64,000 nucleotides of DNA, from contig NC_020054.1 of the NCBI RefSeq assembly GCF_000331105.1, positions 897,847-961,846 of the forward strand, given 5' to 3'. How positions within the stretch are numbered: the stretch's first letter is position 1; each line of letters starts with the position of its first letter. The DNA is from Fibrella aestuarina BUZ 2. Its GTDB lineage: Bacteria > Bacteroidota > Bacteroidia > Cytophagales > Spirosomataceae. The translations under genes and the position numbers were made by a program. Below the pieces are notes generated by a model, which worked only from the letters and a program-made list of their open reading frames with translations, did not search any database and was not told the DNA's origin. Of the stretch, positions 1-8,355 are shown piece by piece.

Positions 1-323
1 CGGGCCTCAACCACGATTATGAGCGCATCGACGTACCTATCAAGAATCAACCCGTCTCGACGCGCCCCATTGTGGTGGAAGACGACTGCTGGATTGGGGC
101 AAACGCCGTTGTGGTGGCGGGCGTAACCATCGGTCGGCATTCGGTGGTAGCGGCGGGAAGCGTTGTTACCCGCGACGTGCCGCCGTTTTCCGTCGTTGGC
201 GGTAACCCGGCCCGGCTGCTCAAACAGTACGATGAAGCGTTGGGCCGTTGGGTCTCGACAAAAGGAAGGAGTGACGTGAACGCAGCGGGTAGCGTAACGA
301 CCCACTCACAAGCTAGTTCATAA
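1..323 (+). CDS. Hexapeptide-repeat acyltransferase, C-terminal part (5' end outside window)
   Basis: The reading frame is open from base 3, so the true start lies upstream; about 106 residues are visible. The segment [20 protein letters not shown] and the following [13 protein letters not shown] show the isoleucine/valine hexapeptide periodicity of left-handed beta-helix O-acetyltransferases (WcaF, Maa and serine acetyltransferase-like). The phrase [15 protein letters not shown] is the usual end of that fold. These enzymes use acetyl-CoA to acetylate sugars. Its place beside glycosyltransferases and a polymerase suggests it decorates an exopolysaccharide. The last 30 residues are low-complexity. 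The stop overlaps the convergent glycosyltransferase by 11 bases. Confidence 0.85.
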   Translation, partial: GLNHDYERIDVPIKNQPVSTRPIVVEDDCWIGANAVVVAGVTIGRHSVVAAGSVVTRDVPPFSVVGGNPARLLKQYDEALGRWVSTKGRSDVNAAGSVTTHSQASS

Positions 324-1506
324 TCAACTTACCCGATAATACCTGCTCAAAGACAGCTTCAAATTCTTTGGCTCGGTGCGCCCATGAGTTGGCGCGGGCC
401 ATATCGATACGCGCCTGAATGCGTTCCGGCGATTGGTCGGTCAGCGCGTGGCGAAGGGCGTTGGCGAACGCTTCGGGCGTTTCAGCCATACTGACGATTC
501 CGGTAAAATCGTCGAGAATGGAAAAGGGCGTTGATACAACGGGCAGGCCGCCCGCCAGGTATTCATTAATTTTCAGGGGGTAGATGGTGTACGTGTGGGG
601 ATTACACACGAACGGAATCATGGTGGCCGACCACCCCGCCAGGAGCGTGGGTAATTGTTCGGGCTTGTGTGGCGGCGTGAAGGTTACGTTCGGATACGTA
701 CCCAGCCGGCTTGTGATCGTCGGCTCTCTGACCTCGCCAACAAACTGAAACGTCACGTCGGGCATGGTTTTGACGCAGTGCTCTACCAGATCGATGTCCA
801 CGCGGCTGTCGGCGGAACCCAGGTAACCCACTACGGGGCGGGTGGGCGGATGTTGGTCGATCAGCGCACGTACCTGATGAAACAGCTCAAAATTGACCCC
901 ATTTTTCACGCAAAACGCATTGGCCTGTAGCTCCGATTTTTTCTGAAGCAGCGCTTCTGACGTAGTCACAACCGCATCGACGCGGCGGAGAAATTCGCGT
1001 TCATAACGCAGGCCATGCTGCCGCATCCAGGGGGCCGCTGCCATTTCGTCAAAGCAGTAGTAGATGGTGGCCGCTTCGTTCAACTGACCCAGCATCGGTA
1101 CGCCCAAAACCGGATGAAAACCATTAATGACAATCGGGTTCCGGAAGCCCAACTGATTCATGACGCCCCGCATACCTGCCAGCAACCGCGTCATGTTTAG
1201 CGAGTGCAGCCGGTCGTGGGCGGCGGTAGGTAAGGCGTTGATTGGCAACATCATAGGCGGTTGCCACACGTGCACGGTGCTGCCCTGCTCGCCGGGTTTG
1301 GTCGTTAGTGGGCTTTCCAGCCGGGCAATTTTCCGCACAGGTACGTCTTTCTGGCGGCCCAGCGCGCCCATCAACCAGTCTTTGGCGGTATGCTGGTAAT
1401 CAACATACAGAACGCGGTGCCGAACGGCCAACTCGCAGCACAACTGCACAATGGCTTTCTGATAATCGCCTTCCCAAGTGGTCTGACCTACGCAAATAAT
1501 ATCCAT
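313..1506 (-). CDS. Glycosyltransferase, GT4/TuaH-like
   Basis: About 397 residues with a GT-B layout. An N-terminal Rossmann-like half begins [18 protein letters not shown]-terminal donor-binding half contains RPVVGYLGS, the stretch ending TMIPFVCN, and [19 protein letters not shown], the conserved K..EYLA.G.PVV signature of GT4 enzymes. The overall pattern resembles TuaH-like glycosyltransferases of polysaccharide synthesis. The frame is open up to a TTG at 1518, but the ATG at 1506 gives the natural N-terminus. It lies 118 bases downstream of the polymerase-like gene on the same strand and probably works in the same pathway on the cytoplasmic face of the membrane. Donor and acceptor sugars cannot be read from sequence. 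Confidence 0.85.
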   Translation of the reverse strand: MDIICVGQTTWEGDYQKAIVQLCCELAVRHRVLYVDYQHTAKDWLMGALGRQKDVPVRKIARLESPLTTKPGEQGSTVHVWQPPMMLPINALPTAAHDRLHSLNMTRLLAGMRGVMNQLGFRNPIVINGFHPVLGVPMLGQLNEAATIYYCFDEMAAAPWMRQHGLRYEREFLRRVDAVVTTSEALLQKKSELQANAFCVKNGVNFELFHQVRALIDQHPPTRPVVGYLGSADSRVDIDLVEHCVKTMPDVTFQFVGEVREPTITSRLGTYPNVTFTPPHKPEQLPTLLAGWSATMIPFVCNPHTYTIYPLKINEYLAGGLPVVSTPFSILDDFTGIVSMAETPEAFANALRHALTDQSPERIQARIDMARANSWAHRAKEFEAVFEQVLSGKLIMN

Positions 1507-1623
1507 AGTGTGTTTCAATGCACGACGTACAATGACTAAGCGCTAAACCGCAGGCATTAGTGTTAAACGTATGTTATTAGGCCGCTGCCTACTCATTGCC
1601 CATCGTACACTAACCATTGTACA

Positions 1624-3072
1624 TTAGCCTTTATCCCATCGGTTGGCTGAGGCGAAGAGCATAGTATTAATATAAAGCATGGTGCTCGTCGGGAACTGCC
1701 CCAAAATGGGATTGGAATAACTCACGACGCATATACCGATGAATTCGCATAGCAGGACGAGCATCAGGGTGATCGTATTCGGGTCTTTAAGGTGCCAGAG
1801 TCGCCAGATGCCCGTCAGGATAATGCCCGCCAGCATGAACAGATACACCCCTAACCCAACAACGCCCGTTTCGATCCAAAGCTGTACGTACCAGCTGTCG
1901 GGCGGAATTTGGGCGGCCCAGTGCCAGGGCGAGAAACGTACCCCGGCCCCCGACGAACTACCGATACCCGTTCCGAAGGGTAGATCGGCCAGATAATGCT
2001 TGAGCCGTTCCTGGTTTTCGAGCCGCACCAAAAACGATTCATCCTGGGTGGGCCGCAACGCCGTCCGGATACGGTAAATCTGATACACGCTGTCGCCGAT
2101 ATGCGTGTAGAGCAAAATGGCCAGAATGGGTATGCCCACCATGGCACTGTATAGGATGGGCGCGAGCTTGCGCTGTAGGACCAGAAACGCACCAAAGCCA
2201 CCCAGCAAGACAAATAACGCCGAGCGCGTACCCGATACGGCATAGCCCCAGAAGATAAACAAAGCCAGTGCCAGGTACACGAGTCGGTAGAACCACCGCT
2301 TTTCAGCCATGAACAGGATGATGCAGACAAGGCTAACGCCCGCCATTTCGGAGCCAAACTGGCCGGCGTCGGAATAGAACGAGAAACTCCGAAGCTGCCC
2401 CCAAAGGATGTGCGTCCGGGCGGCCCCCGCCATTAGCCAGTTCATCTCTGACTGCTCCAGGTCGCGCAGGCCGATAACGTGGCCGTACTGCTGTTTAAAG
2501 CCCCAGAAAGCGGCCAGAACCGACCAGCCAATCCAGGTCTTCACCAGTAGCCAGACATCGTCGCGGGTGATAGGGTTGACCAGCACGATGAACGACAGAA
2601 ACACCCAACTGAGCGAAAACGACCGGGCGTGGTAGAACCAGGCGGGTGGGTAAGGCGAGTTGGGGTTGAAATACTCCAGAATCGTATAGAACAGCCAGAT
2701 CAATACGCAGAAAAAGGCGGGGTTCTTCAGCCGGTGCCAGGCCATGCGCCGTGCGTTGAGCAACGTACCCACGAAGGTGAGCATGAGCAGCCCATCGAGT
2801 CCTAACCCAACCTGAACGTCGGTATCCAGAAACCGGACGGCGCCAATCAGAAAGCTAAGGTTGGCATACAGATAAACGCCGATCTTAGGCTCCAGCAGTA
2901 CGGCCAGCAGTACGGCTATGCCAATAGGTATGGCAATAACCGCCAGCCCACCCATAATACCCATCTTGGCGATGAGCACCCCCGCCAAAAAAGCCATACC
3001 AATGCCCATCCCCCCATAGACCCAGGGATTGTAGCGCCAGCGGCTCAGGAAAAGGGAGATGGATTCGGGCAT
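1624..3072 (-). CDS. O-antigen ligase/polymerase-like membrane protein (Wzy/WaaL superfamily)
   Basis: The 482-residue protein is polytopic, with roughly ten to twelve hydrophobic segments beginning near residue 17 and ending near 470. A large soluble loop (about residues 330-400) carries RPTQDESFLVRLENQ and a GTGIGSSSGAG stretch followed by DSWYVQLWIETGVVGLGVYL. That H/D-S-Y-L-...E.G..G arrangement is the hallmark of Wzy_C/O-antigen ligase domains. The family joins or polymerises lipid-linked oligosaccharides at the periplasmic face. Neighbouring glycosyltransferases support an exopolysaccharide polymerase. Ligase versus polymerase cannot be decided from the sequence. Translation starts at ATG 3072. 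Confidence 0.85.
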   Translation of the reverse strand: MPESISLFLSRWRYNPWVYGGMGIGMAFLAGVLIAKMGIMGGLAVIAIPIGIAVLLAVLLEPKIGVYLYANLSFLIGAVRFLDTDVQVGLGLDGLLMLTFVGTLLNARRMAWHRLKNPAFFCVLIWLFYTILEYFNPNSPYPPAWFYHARSFSLSWVFLSFIVLVNPITRDDVWLLVKTWIGWSVLAAFWGFKQQYGHVIGLRDLEQSEMNWLMAGAARTHILWGQLRSFSFYSDAGQFGSEMAGVSLVCIILFMAEKRWFYRLVYLALALFIFWGYAVSGTRSALFVLLGGFGAFLVLQRKLAPILYSAMVGIPILAILLYTHIGDSVYQIYRIRTALRPTQDESFLVRLENQERLKHYLADLPFGTGIGSSSGAGVRFSPWHWAAQIPPDSWYVQLWIETGVVGLGVYLFMLAGIILTGIWRLWHLKDPNTITLMLVLLCEFIGICVVSYSNPILGQFPTSTMLYINTMLFASANRWDKG

Positions 3073-3159
3073 ACAATGAGCTTTTGCGTTTTCAGTTTTG
3101 AGCGTTCAGATGGCGTGCTTGCCGATAAACTGACGACTCGAAACCTAAAACTACGAAAC

Positions 3160-4056
3160 TTAAACCGGTGAAGCCGTTCCGTTCCAGACGTTCCAGACGG
3201 TGGCATCGACGAAAGCTTTGGCGTGTTTCCACTGACCTTTCAGCAAATACGAGGCCATGTGCTTGGGTAGTACGGCGGTAGCAAAAAAACCGTAAAAAAT
3301 AAGCCGTTGCGCCAGCGAACCGTGCCGTCGGATAAACAGAATGCGGTTGCGGGTGAGGTAGTAGGTCCGTAGCGTGCTCTCGCGCCCCACCGACGCCGAC
3401 TCTTTGTGCCAGATGGTCGCCGTGGGCTGGTACTGAATCAGGAAACCGGCGTCGCGGATGCGCTGCGACCAGTCGAGCTCTTCGTAATACAGGAAAAACC
3501 GATCGGCAAACCGACCGACCCGTTCCACGACCGCCCGGCTGACGAGCATGGCGCAGCCGTGGGCGAAGGGTGTATTGGCGGGAGCGTCGAACTGCGGGCC
3601 ATCGGGCTGGTTGAACCCCACCAGATGCGCCGTACCCGTGTACATGTTCATGGGTCCGTATCCGGCGAACTGCACCAGATTGGGCGCGTCGAAGAAGCGA
3701 ATTTTAGGGCAAACCACCCCGACCTGCGGATTGTGCATAAACGGCTTCAGCAGTTCGTCGAGCAGGTTGGGTTCCAGCTCGGTATCGTTGTTGACGATGA
3801 AGAAATAATCGCCCTTTGCCGCCTCGATGCCGAGGTTATTGCCCCCGGTAAAGCCCAGGTTTTTCTCGCTCCGCACTAGCCGCACGAACGGGTACGTACC
3901 TAGATCGACCTGCGTACTCAGCGCGGGTGATGACGCGTTGTCGACCACAATCACCTCGACGTTTGGGTACGTTAGGTGGCGAACCGAGTCGAGAAACAAC
4001 CGCGTCATCTCGGCCTGATTGTAGTTGATCGTAATGAGCGAAATAAGTGGAAGCAT
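3160..4056 (-). CDS. Glycosyltransferase family 2 (rhamnosyltransferase-like)
   Basis: The 298-residue GT-A enzyme opens with LISLITINYNQAEMTRLFLDS and has VEVIVVDNASS. The metal-binding region contains FIVNNDTELEPN, with NND in place of the usual DxD, as in many dTDP-Rha/WcaE-like GT2 proteins. Further on come FAHGCAMLVSR and FFLYYEELDWSQRIRDAGF, the E-(L/D)-D-W catalytic base region. A C-terminal hydrophobic helix (about 255-275) may tether it to the membrane. It is placed between two other glycan genes on the same strand, and a long inverted repeat (4066-4190) lies just upstream of its start. Confidence 0.9.
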   Translation of the reverse strand: MLPLISLITINYNQAEMTRLFLDSVRHLTYPNVEVIVVDNASSPALSTQVDLGTYPFVRLVRSEKNLGFTGGNNLGIEAAKGDYFFIVNNDTELEPNLLDELLKPFMHNPQVGVVCPKIRFFDAPNLVQFAGYGPMNMYTGTAHLVGFNQPDGPQFDAPANTPFAHGCAMLVSRAVVERVGRFADRFFLYYEELDWSQRIRDAGFLIQYQPTATIWHKESASVGRESTLRTYYLTRNRILFIRRHGSLAQRLIFYGFFATAVLPKHMASYLLKGQWKHAKAFVDATVWNVWNGTASPV

Positions 4057-4065
4057 GAAAAAAGA

Positions 4066-4190
4066 GAATGGAACGCGGATGGAGTGGATTATTGAGATTT
4101 GCGCGGATGTACATGCATGGGTTGGCGTAGTCTCTGGATTACCAAAGAATCCGTGTAAATCTTGATAGTCCGTTCATCCGTGTTCCATTC
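4066..4190. repeat. Long imperfect inverted repeat, iterated 'CGGAT' type
   Basis: Arms 4066-4108 and 4148-4190 are each 43 bases and pair at roughly three quarters of positions. Within each arm a short unit of the form (T)nnCGGAT recurs. The element fills nearly the whole gap between two codirectional glycosyltransferase genes. It could fold into a stable transcript hairpin, but it lacks the short GC stem plus U-tract of a simple terminator. Confidence 0.75.
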
Positions 4191-4192
4191 AT

Positions 4193-5389
4193 TTATGCGT
4201 TATGTGGCGTGTGCATGAACGATTTGAACGCCTTGCGCATGTTGAGCAGCGCCTTGCCAAAGCTGAGCATGAGCGTGAAAACGACACCCAGATCGCGGAA
4301 CGACAGCCGTTGCCAGAGATAGGCCGGAATCGACAGCGCCATGCTCGCCATCAGGGTCAGCAGCAAAAGGGCTGATAGCAACAGCGTAGGTACGTGCCCG
4401 GCGATGGCGCAAATGAGCGTCGTCAGCAGCAGAATCCCCAGCAGCAACACCTTGGGCAATGCCATTTCCTGCACAAGCTTGATGCCACTCAGCCAGTTGC
4501 CCGACAGCAGGTTTTCCATACCCGGCCTGAAATAGTCGACCACAAACTGATACTGCGCCGCAATCCAGCGGGTACGTTGGTTTTCAAAAACAGCCCGTTT
4601 CGCTACTTTTTCATCATACACAAACGCCTTTTCGAGGTAACCAATGCGATGCCCATCAACGGCGAGTTTCATGGCGAGTTCCTTGTCGAAACCGCCAATG
4701 GTAGTCAGCCCGCTCATGGCGGCTTTCATCAGGCCGGTTTCGATCGCCATGCCCGAGCCGATGATCGTCGCCGATAGCCCCGCCACGCGGTAACCCCGGC
4801 GGGTAATGTGGTTATTGATCTCTTCGCTGACGGCGTCGAGCACGGCCACGCGTGAGGTCTCGTAGGCCGCGGTGCTCTTGGCGACCCGGTGCCCCTGAAT
4901 GGCCCGCCAGCCCGCCGCAAAGGCCGCGTTGACCCGACTCAGGAAATCCGTTGCCAGGTGATTGTCGGCGTCGGAAACCATCACGATGTCAAACTCATCG
5001 GGCGAGATGGTGGCGAGGGCGGCGTTGATGGCCTTCGTTACGGTCGAGACCTCAAACGAGACGGGCAGCACCGTTACGGGCGCCGCGGCAGCCATTTGCG
5101 CCAGCGCGTCGAGAGTATGTTGTTGAAATGAATCGGCAATGACAATGAGGCGGAAGCGATCGGCCGGGTAGTCTTGTTGCAGGTTAGCCCGCACCGAATC
5201 CAGGATGACCGCATCTTCTTTGTAGGCCGGCACCAGCACCGCAATACGCCGCTTCGGCATGTCGGGCGTGGGCGTCACGTCGTCGGCACTACCCGCCCGC
5301 CCGATGGCCGCGTAGAAGAAGTAGTGAAGCGTGTTGAGGGTCAACCCAACGAAGAAGAGGCTAACCAGGAGCCAGAAAAGCGTCTGCAT
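4193..5389 (-). CDS. Membrane glycosyltransferase family 2 (hyaluronan/cellulose synthase-like)
   Basis: The 398-residue protein has an N-terminal membrane helix (about residues 3-25). The GT2 core follows: RRIAVLVPAYKEDAVILDSV, then VMVSDADNHL (the D-A-D metal site), FDKELAMKLAVDGHRIGYLE (general base region) and QRTRWIAAQYQF, a Q/R-xx-RW motif. Three or more membrane helices lie near the C-terminus (about 305-385). The QxxRW motif and terminal helices are typical of processive or membrane-bound GT2 synthases. It is likely part of the polysaccharide cluster running from here to base 1 on mostly the same strand. Confidence 0.88.
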   Translation of the reverse strand: MQTLFWLLVSLFFVGLTLNTLHYFFYAAIGRAGSADDVTPTPDMPKRRIAVLVPAYKEDAVILDSVRANLQQDYPADRFRLIVIADSFQQHTLDALAQMAAAAPVTVLPVSFEVSTVTKAINAALATISPDEFDIVMVSDADNHLATDFLSRVNAAFAAGWRAIQGHRVAKSTAAYETSRVAVLDAVSEEINNHITRRGYRVAGLSATIIGSGMAIETGLMKAAMSGLTTIGGFDKELAMKLAVDGHRIGYLEKAFVYDEKVAKRAVFENQRTRWIAAQYQFVVDYFRPGMENLLSGNWLSGIKLVQEMALPKVLLLGILLLTTLICAIAGHVPTLLLSALLLLTLMASMALSIPAYLWQRLSFRDLGVVFTLMLSFGKALLNMRKAFKSFMHTPHNA

Positions 5390-5458
5390 ACGGTTTTTTA
5401 GACGCTACTTATTCTATTTGGTAACAGGGGAGAATGATGATACCATCATAAAAACAAA

Positions 5459-6007
5459 TCAGCCTTTTCGGCTCTTAAAATACCGGATCATCTCCGGGTA
5501 GCCCAGGCCCATGGTGAAGCCCTGCACGGCCTGAGCGATGCGTTTGGTTTTGGTCTCGATGGTTTTGGCGTCGTCGATCCAGCGGCTGTAGTAGCGCTGA
5601 TGCCCCGGCGTAAGCGACTCGAAGAAGGCCAGTGCGGTGGGGTCGTCGGCCAGGCAGGTCATCAGGTCACCGGAGTTGACCAGCGGTGAATCGTCGACAG
5701 CCAGGCTGACCGTAAGGGTTGCACCGGCCTCTTTGCCGATCGCTTTCCGCATACCGGCGTTGATCGCCATGATAAAGGCTCCATTCCAGTTCTCGTCAGG
5801 ATCGTCCTGCTGCCCCATCGGAATGAGCGCCACCTGACTGATCGGGTGCGCATCGAGTAATCCCTTCACCCGAAACGATGTTTTCCGGCCCGGTTTCAAC
5901 GCTTCGGTTACGGCCAGTGGCAGCACGATGTATGTCCAGCCCGTTTTTTCGCCTTTTTCGGCAAAGCGCAACAGAGGTGCCGTGAAGGTGTACAGTGCAT
6001 CAGGCAT
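5459..6007 (-). CDS. YdeI/OmdA-like protein with DUF1905-type N-terminus
   Basis: The 182-residue protein has an N-terminal beta-rich part (YTFTAPLLRFAEKG, WTYIVLPL) typical of DUF1905. A C-terminal helical part contains ALAFFESLTPGHQRYYSRWI followed by AKTIETKTKRIAQAVQ, the recognisable 'bacteriocin-protection' YdeI/OmpD-associated motif. Biochemical activity of the family is not settled. Its ATG lies inside the last codons of the upstream WYL regulator gene (8-base overlap, ATGCCTGA), so the two are probably translationally coupled and share regulation. Confidence 0.85.
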   Translation of the reverse strand: MPDALYTFTAPLLRFAEKGEKTGWTYIVLPLAVTEALKPGRKTSFRVKGLLDAHPISQVALIPMGQQDDPDENWNGAFIMAINAGMRKAIGKEAGATLTVSLAVDDSPLVNSGDLMTCLADDPTALAFFESLTPGHQRYYSRWIDDAKTIETKTKRIAQAVQGFTMGLGYPEMIRYFKSRKG

Positions 6008-7043
6008 GGTAGGCGGCCAGTGTTTTCTCCAGGGATGTTTTGATTTCCTGCACCAGGCTGTCGGGTTTCAGCACGCACAGGTGTTCGCCATACGAGCGCA
6101 GGTGCATCAGCAGATCGCGGTTGGGGGCCAGGCGCAGGCGCACCACGCAGGCCGAATCGGTGTCGCTGATGATTTCCTGCGTTTGGTGGATGGGTTTGGC
6201 TTTGATGTAGCGGCCGAATAGCGGGCTGAATTTCAACACGATTTCCTCGACGGGGCCGCTGCTGTCGGTGATGCCGTAGATATGCTCGAATAGCTCACTT
6301 ACGTTGTCGATCACGGCTTGCGGCACGGCGCAGGGCTCATCGGTGATGCTCAGGTCGCTCATCCGGTCGAGGGCGAAGGTGCGTTCGCCGCCCGTTTTTT
6401 CGTCGTAACCGATCACATACCAACTGTCCCACACCTCGCGCAGCAGAATGGGGTGAAGCGTGCGCAAGGGTGGGGGCGGGGCCGTGCGCCGGGTCAGCTT
6501 GCCAGGTACGTCCTCGTGCTTCTGGTACCGAAATTCGATCTGTCGGTTCTGGTTCACAGCCCGGATCAGTACCGGTACGTAGTGGCGGTTACCGCCCAGA
6601 ATCTTTTCCTCGACATACACCACCCGCCGCCCGGCCCCGTCGGGGTGGTCGCCGGGTTTGACTTCCCGGATGATGTCGAGGCTTTGCCGCACTTTCTGCA
6701 AGGCGCTCGTGAGTTCATCGGCGACCGAGGCACCCTGCGTAGCGGCCAGCACTTCGCGGGCGTAGTCGAGCGCTTCCATGTCGTCGGGCGTAAGCATCAG
6801 CTTCAGGAGCCTGAACTGCGGGTTGGTGTAGTAGTAACCGTTGGCCCGCTTGTCGTAGGCGATGGGGGCGTCGTGGTCTTCGCGCAGGCGCTGAATGTCT
6901 TTTTCGAGCGACGACACCGACCGGATGCCGCAGGTTTCCTGACACAGCTCGAAGAGCCGTTGCTTGGAATACTGGCGTGGGTAGCGGCTAATCACCTCAT
7001 CGATCAGGCGATAGCGTTGAAAAGCAGAGCGGGTTATCGGCAT
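6000..7043 (-). CDS. WYL-domain transcriptional regulator (HTH + WYL)
   Basis: The protein has 347 residues from the ATG at 7043; an in-frame GTG at 7070 would add nine residues that look non-native. The N-terminus (ITRSAFQRYRLIDEVISRYP) with KQRLFELCQETCG and SSLEKDIQRLREDHDAPI forms the winged-helix region. The middle contains PILLREVWDSWYVIGYDEKT, the W-Y-V signature of WYL domains, and the C-terminus a WCX-like extension. WYL domains sense small ligands, often nucleic-acid-derived, and commonly control stress, DNA-damage or phage-defence genes. It is divergent from the PARP locus starting at 7255, so it is a candidate regulator of that locus as well as of the downstream YdeI-like gene. 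Confidence 0.9.
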   Translation of the reverse strand: MPITRSAFQRYRLIDEVISRYPRQYSKQRLFELCQETCGIRSVSSLEKDIQRLREDHDAPIAYDKRANGYYYTNPQFRLLKLMLTPDDMEALDYAREVLAATQGASVADELTSALQKVRQSLDIIREVKPGDHPDGAGRRVVYVEEKILGGNRHYVPVLIRAVNQNRQIEFRYQKHEDVPGKLTRRTAPPPPLRTLHPILLREVWDSWYVIGYDEKTGGERTFALDRMSDLSITDEPCAVPQAVIDNVSELFEHIYGITDSSGPVEEIVLKFSPLFGRYIKAKPIHQTQEIISDTDSACVVRLRLAPNRDLLMHLRSYGEHLCVLKPDSLVQEIKTSLEKTLAAYHA

Positions 7044-7056
7044 AGGAGTATGAATG

Positions 7057-7153
7057 GAACGCGAAGGCACGAAGGGCTCGCAAAGGGCACGGCGACGTTT
7101 CGTTTTACGACAAAACGCTGGGCGCTTCGTGAACCCTTCGCGCCTTTGCGTTC
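7057..7153. repeat. Long imperfect inverted repeat in divergent gap
   Basis: Arms 7057-7087 and 7123-7153 are about 31 bases with a handful of mismatches and are built of iterated GCGAAGG-like units. A smaller stem lies inside (around 7100-7117). The element sits between the WYL regulator and the forward PARP operon and overlaps the optional GTG extension of the regulator, which argues for the ATG start at 7043. Confidence 0.7.
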
Positions 7154-7254
7154 ACTTATTTCCCCTGAAAAATAAGTGAAAAAAAATAGCACAACGGAAA
7201 AAGATTACGTTCTGGGGGGTAAATCTTTGTACAGGACATTACAGAACGAACATC

Positions 7255-7689
7255 ATGAACCTTAGACAGCGTCCGCAAACAAACCCAATGCTAACAGCCC
7301 TGCCGGTCACCCCGGCGTCGCGCGCGCCCCGGCTGAGCCAACTCTCGGCCCGCCAATTGTTCGACGTTGAACTTGGCCTGTGCCTCCTGGCCGCCATCAG
7401 CCCCTCGGCCTCGCCTGCCACACTGCCCGATCTGCTGATCGACGGCACGGCCCAGACCGCCAAGCAACGCCGCAGCCTCGACAAAGCCCGGCTGATGCTG
7501 GCGCAACTGACGCAGCCATCCCGCCCTGGCGGGACACGCTCCCTTTGGGCCGACCTGCTCGATCGATACGCCCGGCTCCCGCACGATACGCAAGCCTTCG
7601 ACATCAGCTGCGATGGCGAGCGATTCAGCCCCAAATCGGTGGGCTTCTTTCGCAACCGCGTCCGCACCCTGACACACCTGCTGGCGTGA
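7255..7689 (+). CDS. Hypothetical protein, first of two tandem paralogs upstream of a PARP-like gene
   Basis: I do not recognise a named family in this 144-residue protein. After a Pro/Thr-rich N-terminus (1-28) comes a helical block, LSARQLFDVELGLCLLAAIS followed by LPDLLIDGTAQ, then KARLMLAQL and WADLLDRYARLP. The same pattern (LLNIELGLFLL, LPDLLMGNG, RGRTLLAPY, FQALVKYATLP) is repeated in the next gene, so the two are paralogs from a tandem duplication. It is the first gene of a forward group with the PARP-like gene and has no signal peptide, so it is probably cytosolic. A role with the ADP-ribosyltransferase is inferred only from position. Confidence 0.75.
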   Translation: MNLRQRPQTNPMLTALPVTPASRAPRLSQLSARQLFDVELGLCLLAAISPSASPATLPDLLIDGTAQTAKQRRSLDKARLMLAQLTQPSRPGGTRSLWADLLDRYARLPHDTQAFDISCDGERFSPKSVGFFRNRVRTLTHLLA

Positions 7690-7728
7690 CCCTGCTCGAA
7701 CAGTACCAAACAACAACGACAACAACTA

Positions 7729-8274
7729 ATGAAAACGATAACATCTGCAACCCGCCCTTCAGCGAACCTGGCGCCAACCCGCTTTGCAGCGTCGACGGCC
7801 AGCTTCGCCGATACGCTGCCGTCATTACCCCTGCCGACATACAGCGGCAGCGGGCGTTTCGGCTGGCAGGAGCCACTGGCCACGCGCATCAAGCACCAGT
7901 ATGAGCTGCACGGGCAAACGGCCAACCGGCTGCTGAATATCGAGCTGGGCCTGTTTCTGCTAACCGAACTCCTGCCCGATGCACCCCCCGAAGCGCTGCC
8001 CGATCTGCTGATGGGCAACGGCATGGTGCATCTGCGTCGGCCCGTCTGGACGCCCAAGCAACACCGGCTGCTGAGCCGCGGTCGCACGCTGCTGGCTCCT
8101 TACCAGAACCGGGCGGTGTGGTTTCAGGCCCTGGTGAAATACGCGACGTTGCCCGCGGCCGCCCGCATCTACAGCCTGAGCCAGTATGGCAGCATCACGC
8201 AGGCCCCAGCGGCTGATTCGGGCAGCTACGTTCAGCGCGAACGCCTCACGCTGTTCTGGCGGGCCATGTTGTAA
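7729..8274 (+). CDS. Hypothetical protein, second tandem paralog
   Basis: The 181-residue protein aligns with the preceding gene over about 80 residues. Shared features are the E-LGL-LL helix, the LPDLL box, an (R/K)-R-LL-L-P helix and a WF-(A)L--YA-LP segment. It has a longer N-terminal extension rich in Ser/Pro/Thr, and a C-terminal tail absent from the first copy. No catalytic motif or membrane segment is visible. It starts 39 bases after its paralog and ends 81 bases before the most likely start of the PARP-like gene. Function is unknown; it may be a scaffold or DNA-end partner of the ART protein, which is speculation. Confidence 0.75.
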   Translation: MKTITSATRPSANLAPTRFAASTASFADTLPSLPLPTYSGSGRFGWQEPLATRIKHQYELHGQTANRLLNIELGLFLLTELLPDAPPEALPDLLMGNGMVHLRRPVWTPKQHRLLSRGRTLLAPYQNRAVWFQALVKYATLPAAARIYSLSQYGSITQAPAADSGSYVQRERLTLFWRAML

Positions 8275-8288
8275 ATGATTGTTAGACC

Positions 8289-8340
8289 CCACAGAGGCAC
8301 GCAGCGACGGGTTTTCGGCTCGCGCTCGCTGCCTCTGTGG
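8289..8340. repeat. Inverted repeat between paralog and PARP gene
   Basis: Arms 8289-8307 and 8326-8340 pair almost completely apart from a four-base insertion in the left arm, leaving an 18-base loop. The left arm carries the ACAGAGGCAC-type sequence seen in other intergenic repeats of this window. Because it lies between the upstream stop (8272-8274) and ATG 8356, it indicates that the 27-codon in-frame extension upstream of 8356 is not coding. Confidence 0.7.
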
Positions 8341-8355
8341 CAACGCCTTTTTCCT

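Noticed and set aside
6318..7175. Forward open frame opposite the WYL regulator
   Set aside because: Its product lacks domain features, while the minus-strand reading is a clear WYL regulator.
8275..8355. 27-codon extension of the PARP-like protein
   Set aside because: It coincides with an inverted repeat and encodes an arginine-rich stretch not typical of the family.
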